Program-made: the position numbers and the translations under genes | Shown here: positions 1 through 6,232 of the stretch, piece after piece | Position numbering within the stretch: the first letter of the stretch is position 1 | Layout: every line of letters begins with the position of its first letter | Assembly (NCBI GenBank): GCA_903911455.1 | Contig: CAIWDQ010000333.1 | Span: 1-6,232 of the forward strand | DNA: 6,232 bases | Direction of reading: 5' to 3' | From: an uncultured bacterium | GTDB lineage: Bacteria > Bacteroidota > Bacteroidia > Bacteroidales > JACABE01 | Notes under the pieces: generated by a model | The model's input: the letters and a program-made list of their open reading frames with translations, nothing else | The model's database searches: none | Told to the model about the DNA's origin: nothing

Positions 1-180
1 ACAATTTAAGAAGGAATTATGACATTTCCCGACTAAATGTTGACAATTTAAGAGGGAATTATGACAATTCCCGACTAAATTGTGACAATTTAAGAAAGAA
101 TTATGACAATTCCCGACTAAATTGTGACAATTTAAGAAGGAATTATGACATTTCCCGACTAAATGTTGACAATTTAAGAG
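1..180. repeat. 42-bp tandem repeat array with hairpin-forming units
   Basis: Units begin with GACAATTTAAGA at 42, 84, 126 and 168. The first unit lacks only its leading G at the window edge, and the fifth breaks off after about 13 bases, so the array probably extends left of the window. Units 1 and 4 form one variant and units 2 and 3 another. Each unit is also loosely two 21-bp halves that both start GACA. Unit 2 folds almost end to end: ACAATTTA (43-50) pairs with TAAATTGT (76-83), and GGGAATT (54-60) pairs with AATTCCC (66-72) around a 5-nt loop. A smaller 6-bp stem with a CCCGACT loop is kept in all units (22-27/35-40, 64-69/78-83, 106-111/120-125, 148-153/161-166). There are no unique spacers, so this is not a CRISPR array. 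One frame on each strand is open through it, but no differences between units are synonymous, which argues against coding. Function unknown. Confidence 0.93.
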
Positions 181-194
181 AGTCAATTTATAAT
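166..194 (+). promoter_or_regulatory. Possible sigma70-like promoter at the end of the repeat array
   Basis: TTGACA at 166-171 and TATAAT at 189-194 match the classical sigma70 -35 and -10 hexamers exactly, with a 17-nt spacer. The -35 box is made by the junction of repeat unit 4 (ending GTT) and the partial unit 5 (starting GACA). Transcription from here would start near 200 and give a leader of about 50 nt for the gene at 252. The main Bacteroidota sigma factor is known to prefer TTTG/TAnnTTTG boxes, and in DNA this AT-rich the match may be chance. No convincing TAnnTTTG box was seen before this gene. Confidence 0.3.
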
Positions 195-251
195 TCAGAA
201 AACAATCCTTACAATACTTAATATTATAATAAAAATTTAATACTTTATAAA

Positions 252-872
252 ATGGCAGCAATTAAAAGATCGCGAACGAAAACAAACTTTCGTAAGAAAA
301 GACCACCGCAAACATTTACATTTGTGCAAAATGTATTAACAGAAATGGCATTGTATCCCTTAGTATTCACTACACCTAAAGTTACACTGGCGCTGTTTCT
401 GGCACAATTAAACAAAACAATAACTTCGTACAACAAACATATTCACGGAAGTGAGCTAGAAACAGATACTTTCGAGGTAGATTATGAAGCATTGATGCAA
501 ATGCTGTACGATCAAGCGGATTATGTGGATGATATTGCAGATGGTCGCAGAGCTGTGATATTACAATCGGGCTTTGAAGCCGTGACTGATGATAGAACAA
601 CACATAAAAATGATGAATCTTACAAACAAGGTGTTTCAGGGCAGGTAAAAGCAGTTTTGAAAGCACGTAATGGTGCAACTGGCTATGTATGGCAGTATTG
701 TGTTTACGATGCTTTGGGCGAACAGGTGTGGATACTTGCTGATGTTACTAAATATGCTAAATATAATTTCAATGGTTTGATTGCGGGTACAAAATATATG
801 TTCAGATATAGCCCGGTTATCAATAATACCATGAGTGATTTCAGCAATCCTTATGTGATGATAGTTACTTAA
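252..872 (+). CDS. Fibronectin type III domain-containing protein (hypothetical)
   Basis: This is a 206-residue protein with no signal peptide or membrane segment, so probably cytoplasmic. The first 20 residues are rich in Lys and Arg. Residues about 22-110 look helical and include FTTPKVTLALFLAQLNKTI and YDQADYVDDIADGRRAVILQSGF. The layout recalls a group of Bacteroidota hypothetical proteins with a helical N-terminal part followed by one Fn3 domain. Residues about 127-206 have the Fn3 pattern: Trp147 in the early strand region, then NGLIAGTKYMFRYSPV (about 174-189), where Leu176 and Tyr182 sit at the usual conserved positions, then an FSNP ending. Such a domain usually mediates protein or surface contacts; the partner is unknown. 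The ATG at 252 follows an A/T-rich leader without a Shine-Dalgarno site, as is usual in Bacteroidota. The gene lies 84 bp after the hairpin array. The Fn3 call is from pattern recognition only. Confidence 0.85.
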   Translation: MAAIKRSRTKTNFRKKRPPQTFTFVQNVLTEMALYPLVFTTPKVTLALFLAQLNKTITSYNKHIHGSELETDTFEVDYEALMQMLYDQADYVDDIADGRRAVILQSGFEAVTDDRTTHKNDESYKQGVSGQVKAVLKARNGATGYVWQYCVYDALGEQVWILADVTKYAKYNFNGLIAGTKYMFRYSPVINNTMSDFSNPYVMIVT

Positions 873-880
873 GAAGTATT

Positions 881-957
881 TAGAGTACTTAGAGTACTTG
901 GAGTGCCTTGAGTTGGGGAAAATTAATAATTAATAAAACAACTTCTAAAAGTACTCT
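881..957. repeat. Short direct repeats with an inverted copy in the 150-bp spacer
   Basis: The spacer 873-1022 holds four degenerate 9-nt units: TAGAGTACT at 881-889 and 890-898, TGGAGTGCC at 899-907 and TTGAGTTGG at 908-916. An inverted copy, AAGTACTCT, lies at 949-957 and can pair with AGAGTACTT at 882-890 or 891-899. This leaves a loop of about 50-60 nt, so it is weak as a terminator. The rest of the spacer is AT-rich, and no clear promoter box for the gene at 1023 was found. Confidence 0.6.
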
Positions 958-1022
958 TAAATAAGGAGAGAGTTTTAGAGTTAAATAATCAAATAATGTA
1001 ATAACAAATAAAAAATACATAT

Positions 1023-1778
1023 ATGACACAATTTAGAGAATCGAAAAAAAACATGAGAGTGTTTACGGAGTCGCCAACTTTTGTAAAAGATCTTAATGAA
1101 ATGATAAAATCAACGGGTGCTACCGTGAATGCAGATGATGTTAGACAACCTAAATACAATTATGAAGAATATAAAGAAACAACTCTTGACTCATTTCTAA
1201 GAGCTAACTACTCTAAAGAAATGGGAGATAAGAATATGAATTGGTGGTTGGCGAAAACTATTCCTTATGCAAAAACTTCTTATTGGGATTTAATTTCAAC
1301 ATGCAAAATAGGCGAGAAAAAAGGGATAGTTCTCTTTCAAAGTAAAAATTATATAAACGAACTTATATATTTAGGAAACCCAAGATTACAAGCTATCTAT
1401 CATAAGGAAGCATTAACCGAAAATGATATCAACATTACCAAAGCAATAGATGAAGCTAATAAAGGGATAAATAAAGCTATTAAAGGTGTAAAGATTTCAA
1501 CTGCTAATTGTTATCAGCTTTCTAACTGGGTGGCTAATGCATGGTGGCTAGCCGAAAATGGTATTCCAACAGTTCTGGTTTGTAATGGATTTTTAAATAA
1601 AAATGGTGAAAATTATCAAAATCACATACCATTTGCTACAGATAGTGACTGGAAGAATATGTTTAAAGCAGTAGCCATAAAAGCAGGTGTAGATAAAATA
1701 CTGGATAAATGGGTAAATTGTGGTAATGAAAGCTTTATTACAATAAGTACATCAACACAAAACAAAAATTCAAAATAA
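1023..1778 (+). CDS. Hypothetical protein, likely PD-(D/E)xK nuclease-like
   Basis: A 251-residue soluble protein without signal peptide or membrane segments. Residues 87-110 (from YWDL to SKNY) fit the core of a PD-(D/E)xK nuclease fold: Asp89 after a hydrophobic/Trp pair, a turn with charged residues, then the strand GIVLFQSK, giving D89...Q106-x-K108. The segment YQLSNWVANAWWLAENG at 164-180, followed by the strand IPTVLVCNGFL, resembles the C-terminal half of a widespread uncharacterised protein family whose members usually read LLVEAK at the active-site strand. Here Glu is replaced by Gln. Gln-x-Lys is known in Mrr-type endonucleases, so activity is still possible, but loss of catalysis cannot be excluded. 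DNA as substrate is an inference. The ATG at 1023 follows an A/T-rich leader; a second Met (residue 11) is a possible later start. The next gene begins 24 bp after the stop, so the two are probably co-transcribed. Confidence 0.8.
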   Translation: MTQFRESKKNMRVFTESPTFVKDLNEMIKSTGATVNADDVRQPKYNYEEYKETTLDSFLRANYSKEMGDKNMNWWLAKTIPYAKTSYWDLISTCKIGEKKGIVLFQSKNYINELIYLGNPRLQAIYHKEALTENDINITKAIDEANKGINKAIKGVKISTANCYQLSNWVANAWWLAENGIPTVLVCNGFLNKNGENYQNHIPFATDSDWKNMFKAVAIKAGVDKILDKWVNCGNESFITISTSTQNKNSK

Positions 1779-1802
1779 TAAACAACTTAATATTTAAAGA
1801 AT

Positions 1803-2441
1803 ATGAATGAAATAGTTTACAAACATTATGATCAATATGAAGATCTTAATGCTTATTATCAAAAAAACAAAGCAAAGTTTGCAAAATATCCTAAAATTGT
1901 TGCCTATTTTGAGAAAATAGAAACCAACAGAGGTCAACTTAATAAGTTGGGCGTTGTAAAAGGCGAAAAAGTAAATCTTGTACCCGAAAGATTAAGGATT
2001 TTAAAAGAAGAAATGGGACTTGCTATCCATGCTAACTCTTATCCAGCAGCCAATTATTATAAAGCTAAAGGTGATGTTGATATGCATAAACAATTAAAAC
2101 ATGATAAAATTACGCTACAACGTAATAGTTATGTGAAAACTATGGATATTGCCAATAAAATTATTAATACATGCACACCCAGATTAAAAGAATTGAAGGA
2201 AGTAGGTGTAACTGCTGCTTCGTTAAAGAAAATAACAGAGGCTAAAGAAAATTACGTGGCGTTTAAAGAACATAAAGACTATGTGCCAATGTGGAAACAG
2301 GTGATGACCAAAAAAGTACACGACCTTGATAAGGAAACTATTAAATTAGTTAAAACTGACCTTACAAATGCTATGGATACTTTCGTAAATCAAGATCGTC
2401 AACTGCATAATGAATATATTGCAATATTAAAAAATAAGTAA
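1803..2441 (+). CDS. Hypothetical helical protein
   Basis: A 212-residue, strongly charged, Lys-rich protein with no signal peptide, membrane segment or catalytic motif that I can recognise. It looks almost wholly alpha-helical, with long amphipathic stretches at about 8-50, 60-80, 105-155 and 160-210. The segment LKELKEVGVTAASLKKITEA (131-148 region) resembles hypothetical Bacteroidota proteins that carry a similar 'GVTAAxLxxIxxA' stretch, known to me only as uncharacterised. The gene starts 24 bp after the preceding one ends and shares its strand, which suggests a two-gene operon; the job may be structural or partner-binding for the nuclease-like protein, but nothing in the sequence shows this. 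The start follows an A/T-rich leader (ATATTTAAAGAAT) with no Shine-Dalgarno site. A hairpin about 70 bp after the stop may end the transcript. Confidence 0.78.
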   Translation: MNEIVYKHYDQYEDLNAYYQKNKAKFAKYPKIVAYFEKIETNRGQLNKLGVVKGEKVNLVPERLRILKEEMGLAIHANSYPAANYYKAKGDVDMHKQLKHDKITLQRNSYVKTMDIANKIINTCTPRLKELKEVGVTAASLKKITEAKENYVAFKEHKDYVPMWKQVMTKKVHDLDKETIKLVKTDLTNAMDTFVNQDRQLHNEYIAILKNK

Positions 2442-2454
2442 GTTAGAGAAAAAA

Positions 2455-2483
2455 GGCAATAGACTTTAGGCAATAGGCAATAG
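2455..2483. repeat. GGCAATAG short repeats
   Basis: GGCAATAG occurs at 2455-2462, 2469-2476 and 2476-2483, the last two sharing one G (a 7-nt period). The third copy runs into TTATTGC, giving a small GCAATA/TATTGC hairpin at about 2477-2490. It lies directly after the stop of the helical-protein gene. No function is evident. Confidence 0.7.
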
Positions 2484-2512
2484 TTATTGCTATCATTTCA
2501 TAATATATAAAA

Positions 2513-2534
2513 GCTGTCGGATAATTGCGGCAGC
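2513..2534. terminator. Probable bidirectional terminator between convergent genes
   Basis: GCTGTCG (2513-2519) pairs with CGGCAGC (2528-2534) around an 8-nt loop, with one G-U pair in the RNA; flanking AAA and TTT extend the stem past a bulged C. It is the only GC-rich stem in this AT-rich spacer. Read on the minus strand, the stem is followed by TTTTATAT; on the plus strand by CTTTATTAG, a weaker T tract. It lies about 70 bp after the plus-strand gene stop and about 150 bp after the A2M stop, and could serve both. Confidence 0.6.
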
Positions 2535-2652
2535 CTTTATTAGTTTATAGAGTTAAGTTTTAACAAAGAAAGCTAATAAACAAAAGCATCTAATAATTGA
2601 ATCTGACAAAGTGCATAACTAATAGTCAAAACATCTCAAAACCTTGCCTCCC

Positions 2653-2687
2653 AATTCTTAATTATTAATTATTAATTCTTAATTATT
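2653..2687. repeat. AT-rich direct repeat overlapping the A2M gene stop
   Basis: The 14-mer AATTCTTAATTATT occurs at 2653-2666 and again at 2674-2687, 21 bp apart, joined by more TTAATTA units. The second copy includes the stop codon (2683-2685, minus strand) of the A2M gene. Such TTAATTATTAATT tracts are common in Bacteroidota spacers; a similar short one lies at about 919-935. Confidence 0.7.
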
Positions 2688-5600
2688 CAACTTTCACCCT
2701 TATTCCTTCCGAGTGCGAACTAAATTCAGGAGCATACATGCATTGAATACTAGTGATACCGTTAGAAAAATCACCTTTCTGCGAAGCTACCAAAGTATAT
2801 TCAAAAACATAAGTACCTTTGTTAAGATAAGAAATAAAAAAGTTGGTAGAAGCATCTCTAGTGCTCTCATAATAACCCAAACCACCCTGATATTTATATG
2901 AAGACAAGACATTAACAGGTTCAAATGCCGAAGCACGCATATCCTTCAAATGAACATACTCCATATCTCGATCAACTCTTAACTCTATTCTTACCTTTAT
3001 CTTATCACCAACCTTAAGATGCGTTTCATTAGTAATAGGTTCAATCACCGGCCCCGAAGCAGTTATGCGTTCTACAAACAATTTCTTTTCAAGTTTAAGT
3101 GGAGTCTCAGCAGGAGTTATTTTATCAAGTTGTTCAAAGTACTGCCAGTACATTGCACCCCAAGCCACACCATCATCAGTTTTAGTAACAGTTATATTGC
3201 CCATTTCAGGCTTTATTTCTCTGCCATTCCAGGTAGTCGTAAAGTAACCTGTACCGGCTTCTACTCCTTTATCAGAATAATAAGGATTAACTCTGGAGTT
3301 TCCAACTGTAACATCTACAAGCTTATCACTTGCCAACAAATCAGTACCTCTTAATAATAACGCATAGATAGCCTCGGTAGTAGCCTTGGTAGTCTTCCAG
3401 TCCTGAGTCTGCTTTTGCTTGAGCAACCATATCTTCATCTTTTCCACACTTTCCTTATCATTTGCCACCTCATCAAAAGCTTCAATCAACAGTGACATAC
3501 TCTCAATAGGCGCCTGATACCAATAATAACCTGCATACATTTCGCGCCAGTACATCCCCATTTCTTCATTATAAAGAGCATTTTCTTTTAATGATTTGAT
3601 AATATCCTGTGGCGTTTTGGTATCATTAAATCTATTTAATGCTAAAGCTATCATCCCCTGAAGATATTTATTAGAGGAAGTCCAGTATTTCTGAGCCTGT
3701 CCTTTAAAATAATTAAATGCCTCCTTATTCTTTGAAGAAATCTCATATTCTTTAGCAAAATAACTCCTTGCATATAGATATTGTATCTCAGAATAACCTA
3801 TATGCTCCTTATCTATATCTTTAGGATACCATTTCTTAATATTATTATAATCCTCACGCATACGATCATCCAGATAATATATAGCCTTGCGCATCATTTC
3901 CCTCAACTGGTAATCATTCTTATAAACATCAACACCTAGATGCTGCAAATGAGCAAAGCCGGTAACAATATATTGTGTAATATATCTATCGTCAATGCCA
4001 CCATCAAACCATCCCCAGGCACCATTAGGCAATTGTTTTTTCAATAGTTTTTGTTTTGCTGAAGCTAATTCATTTGACATCTTATTAAGATCAAACAACA
4101 AACCAATTTGTTTCTTACGTTCGGTTTCAGTCTTAGCGGCCAGCAACCAGGGTGTTTCTTCTATTAATAATGACTTTAAAGATTGATTCTTTTCAAGATT
4201 AGATAGCAATGCTTCTTTTGAAAGATTCTTCCAGTTATCAAATACAGCTTTAATCTTAGGATTTGAATTGGCAATATGTGTAGCCAGACTGTTAGCATAA
4301 AACCTACTAAAGGTTTGTTCGGAACATTCGTAAGGATATTCCATAATATATGGCAAAGCCTGCACAGCATACCACGCAGGATTAGAAGTAAATTCAAGCG
4401 TAAGCTTATGATTTCTTAAAGTAGAAGATGTATTTGAATTAAGAAGTTTAGTAAAGGTGAACTCCTTAGTTTGTTTCCCATTAATAGGCAGAGGCAATGT
4501 CTCAGTAACCAGCATACGATTGGTTAAAACAGGTATTGCCATCTCTTCACCATCAGAGAAGTTGCCTGCTTTGGCAACCACATTATAAGTAATCGCACCT
4601 AAACCTTCAGGAATAGTAATATTCCAGCTCACACTCTGGCTTTGTCCTGCTTTAATTGAAAAAGTTTTTTCATTTTCTTCTAAAAGTATTCCTTCAACAG
4701 GCTGCATTGTAATAGCATTGAAGAATTGTATCCTCGTACTGCCACTCAAATCATGATCAGATATATTAGATATCTTAACATTAAAAGCCATCTTATCGCT
4801 TTCGCGGAAAAACCTTGGAGCATTTGGTACTATCATAATATCCTTTTGAGTAACCAATTCCTTTTGTATCTGTCCTATCTTAAGATCTTTTGTATATGCC
4901 AAACCCATCATCTTCCATTTGGTTAAAGCTTCAGGGACAGTAAAAGAAATTACTGCATCACCACTATCATTGGTTTGCAGTTGAGGATAAAAGAAAGCAG
5001 TCTCGCTAAAGTTAGTACGCACTTTTACATCAGAGAAATCTGTTGGACTTGTTCTTTGATTAGAAACATCATTAATTGTCTTATCAGAAGTGCTCCACAT
5101 ATATGTTTCATTATTACTTTTCTTATAATTACTTCTACTAACATTCCCTCCAAATGTATTTGAAAAACCATCACCTATATCATCAGTTCCTCTCACTTCC
5201 ATTTTTGAAACTGCTTTATCCTCAAGTACCATATCATAAACTGCAACCTCTTCATCAGCGACAACTCGCATTGATCTATTACCACTTTTGCCTTTTCTAT
5301 TCCTGAACGAACCATATTCATAAGTATTTAAAGCATCATAATATCTATCGCGGGGATACCTGTATTTATCTTTCATTTCGCTACAAGTAGTGCTTAAGGA
5401 ATTATTAAATGAGTTATTTACTTGCCAGGTTTCAGAATAATAATTGGAGCTAAATAAATTAAAATACCAACTATGGCTTTTCAATACATCCAGTGAAGCA
5501 TCATACATAGAAGCAAGCAATTCGGAAGCAAATCTATCACCTTTGCTTCCTTTAATAGTAAGCTTCCATTGTTCTTTTTGTCCTGGAGCCAGCTTATTCC

Positions 5601-6090
5601 TAAAGGATTCAAAGCTTATATCTAGTTTCTTATTTGTAAAAGGGACTGTAATTGTTTCAGTATAATTAAAACTACGATTATGTTTTACAGAAACTATATG
5701 TATTGCAAAGTTACCTCTATACTCTTCTTTTATTGGTATCTCAATAAGTTTTTGTTCGTTGTTAATTTGAACCCATTGCTTTGATACTATTTTATCCTTA
5801 AGTATGATTTCATAAAGGAATCTTACATTTTTAGCTTTTGTTCCTATTATAAAAGAAGCATTCTCACCTGGTTCTCCTTTGCTCTTAAGCATCTTAAACC
5901 AAACGATCTTATTATTAGCCATTCTCTTTTCCTCTTGCGAGAATACTGAAAAGTATTTCTTAACTAAAATATCAGTTCCATATTTATCCTTTGTCTTTAT
6001 CTCCATATAATACACACCCTGTTGCCATTGGTTAAGATCTTCTATTACAAGGAAAGTATCGGCAGGTGTCTTAAAATGAACAAACAGCAT
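2683..6090 (-). CDS. Alpha-2-macroglobulin family protein, C-terminal part
   Basis: These 1135 residues are the C-terminal portion of a bacterial A2M, a protease-trapping protein expected in the periplasm or on the envelope. Residues about 1-50 look like the end of a macroglobulin domain, and 56-205 fit the bait-region domain. Residues 210-350 are a Ser/Asn/Lys-rich, probably disordered stretch. Then comes the A2M domain (about 354-440, with VRTNFSETAFF and PEALTKWK). The thioester motif C589-S-E-Q592 (codons 4315-4326) is intact, within YPYECSEQTFSRFYANS. It is followed by a helical thioester domain to about 910 (with LPNGAWGWFDGG at 687-698) and a C-terminal receptor-binding-like domain (about 1010-1135, ending APEFSSHSEGIRVKV). 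Full family members in Bacteroidota are much longer, about 1,900 residues from memory, so several hundred N-terminal residues and the signal peptide are missing. Met at 6090 is unlikely to be the true start: similarity continues upstream and MLFVHFKTPAD is no signal sequence. It is convergent with the other genes. Confidence 0.92.
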   Translation of the reverse strand: MLFVHFKTPADTFLVIEDLNQWQQGVYYMEIKTKDKYGTDILVKKYFSVFSQEEKRMANNKIVWFKMLKSKGEPGENASFIIGTKAKNVRFLYEIILKDKIVSKQWVQINNEQKLIEIPIKEEYRGNFAIHIVSVKHNRSFNYTETITVPFTNKKLDISFESFRNKLAPGQKEQWKLTIKGSKGDRFASELLASMYDASLDVLKSHSWYFNLFSSNYYSETWQVNNSFNNSLSTTCSEMKDKYRYPRDRYYDALNTYEYGSFRNRKGKSGNRSMRVVADEEVAVYDMVLEDKAVSKMEVRGTDDIGDGFSNTFGGNVSRSNYKKSNNETYMWSTSDKTINDVSNQRTSPTDFSDVKVRTNFSETAFFYPQLQTNDSGDAVISFTVPEALTKWKMMGLAYTKDLKIGQIQKELVTQKDIMIVPNAPRFFRESDKMAFNVKISNISDHDLSGSTRIQFFNAITMQPVEGILLEENEKTFSIKAGQSQSVSWNITIPEGLGAITYNVVAKAGNFSDGEEMAIPVLTNRMLVTETLPLPINGKQTKEFTFTKLLNSNTSSTLRNHKLTLEFTSNPAWYAVQALPYIMEYPYECSEQTFSRFYANSLATHIANSNPKIKAVFDNWKNLSKEALLSNLEKNQSLKSLLIEETPWLLAAKTETERKKQIGLLFDLNKMSNELASAKQKLLKKQLPNGAWGWFDGGIDDRYITQYIVTGFAHLQHLGVDVYKNDYQLREMMRKAIYYLDDRMREDYNNIKKWYPKDIDKEHIGYSEIQYLYARSYFAKEYEISSKNKEAFNYFKGQAQKYWTSSNKYLQGMIALALNRFNDTKTPQDIIKSLKENALYNEEMGMYWREMYAGYYWYQAPIESMSLLIEAFDEVANDKESVEKMKIWLLKQKQTQDWKTTKATTEAIYALLLRGTDLLASDKLVDVTVGNSRVNPYYSDKGVEAGTGYFTTTWNGREIKPEMGNITVTKTDDGVAWGAMYWQYFEQLDKITPAETPLKLEKKLFVERITASGPVIEPITNETHLKVGDKIKVRIELRVDRDMEYVHLKDMRASAFEPVNVLSSYKYQGGLGYYESTRDASTNFFISYLNKGTYVFEYTLVASQKGDFSNGITSIQCMYAPEFSSHSEGIRVKVE

Positions 6091-6232
6091 TTGTTTCTCT
6101 CTTTTCCAGGTAGTGATATTATTTTCATCATTATAAATATCATTAGGAAAATTCGGTTCTATAACGGATAGAGTGGGTAATCAAATTTTAGTTTACCAGC
6201 AATAAAATAGATCATGTTAATAAAGTTATCAA
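6091..6232 (-). pseudogene. Upstream A2M coding sequence with an apparent frameshift, cut by the window edge
   Basis: The A2M frame stays open upstream of the ATG at 6090 up to a TGA at 6181-6183, adding 30 residues that include IEPNFPNDIY and TTWKREKQ, which read as a natural N-terminal continuation of the macroglobulin domain. A second minus-strand frame, open from the window end to a TAG at 6159-6161, encodes IYFIAGKLKFDYPLYPL, which resembles the strand before this segment in family members. The two frames overlap only at about 6162-6180. Joining them needs a change equivalent to one missing base (or two extra). I infer a small indel in a once continuous gene, either a real mutation or a sequencing error. 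The true start lies beyond the window. Confidence 0.65.

Noticed and set aside
1..180. CRISPR array
   Set aside because: The units abut with no unique spacers between them, and no cas genes are seen.
245..678. Minus-strand reading frames opposite the Fn3 gene
   Set aside because: They are shadows of the plus-strand gene, with Cys/His/Leu-rich composition and no recognisable motif.
881..957. Rho-independent terminator after the Fn3 gene
   Set aside because: The pairing is only 9 bp with a loop of about 50 nt or more and no following T tract.
2713..5665. Several plus-strand and one minus-strand small reading frames inside the A2M gene
   Set aside because: All lie opposite or in another frame of a long coding sequence with clear family motifs, and their compositions look non-coding.
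6159..6183. Programmed ribosomal frameshift in the A2M gene
   Set aside because: No slippery heptamer or downstream structure was seen in the overlap of the two frames, and such recoding is not known to me in this family.
1..6232. tRNA, rRNA, insertion sequence or integrase genes
   Set aside because: No cloverleaf, rRNA-like segment, transposase motif or terminal inverted repeats with target duplication were recognised.

Overview
The window looks like a piece of a low-GC Bacteroidota (Bacteroidetes) chromosome. The evidence is the AT-rich sequence, A/T-rich leaders without clear Shine-Dalgarno sites before each start, AT-rich TTAATTATTAATT-type spacers, and a large alpha-2-macroglobulin (A2M) protein of the type common in that phylum, with a YPYECSEQ thioester region. 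Genus cannot be told from this sequence.

Layout. Positions 1-180 hold a tandem array of 42-bp units (four nearly full units and a partial fifth), probably continuing to the left of the window. Each unit can fold into a hairpin, and two unit variants keep the same 6-bp stem through coordinated changes in both arms. The array runs directly into the leader of a plus-strand gene (252-872) for a 206-residue protein with a C-terminal fibronectin type III-like domain. After a 150-bp spacer with short direct repeats come two closely spaced plus-strand genes, 24 bp apart and probably one operon. The first (1023-1778) is a 251-residue protein resembling a family of uncharacterised PD-(D/E)xK nuclease-like proteins, with a D...QxK version of the active site. 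The second (1803-2441) is a 212-residue, mostly helical protein of unknown function.

A convergent spacer (2442-2682) carries GGCAATA repeats, one good hairpin that could terminate transcription from both sides, and a duplicated AT-rich 14-mer. The rest of the window (2683-6232, minus strand) is the C-terminal part of an A2M family protein: bait-region domain, A2M domain, intact CSEQ thioester site, helical thioester-containing domain and C-terminal receptor-binding-like domain. Coding similarity runs upstream of the first ATG (6090) to about 6180, where an in-frame stop appears and the reading seems to move to another frame that stays open to the window edge. The simplest reading is a longer A2M gene broken by a small indel near 6159-6183, by mutation or sequence error.

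How the genes work together: the A2M protein is expected to be an envelope-located protease trap and is convergent with the other genes, so it is probably functionally separate. The three plus-strand genes look like a small accessory cluster of cytoplasmic proteins. Nothing in the sequence ties them to a known system. The most distinctive items are the covarying hairpin array, the possible nuclease with its QxK site, and the apparent frame break in the A2M gene.
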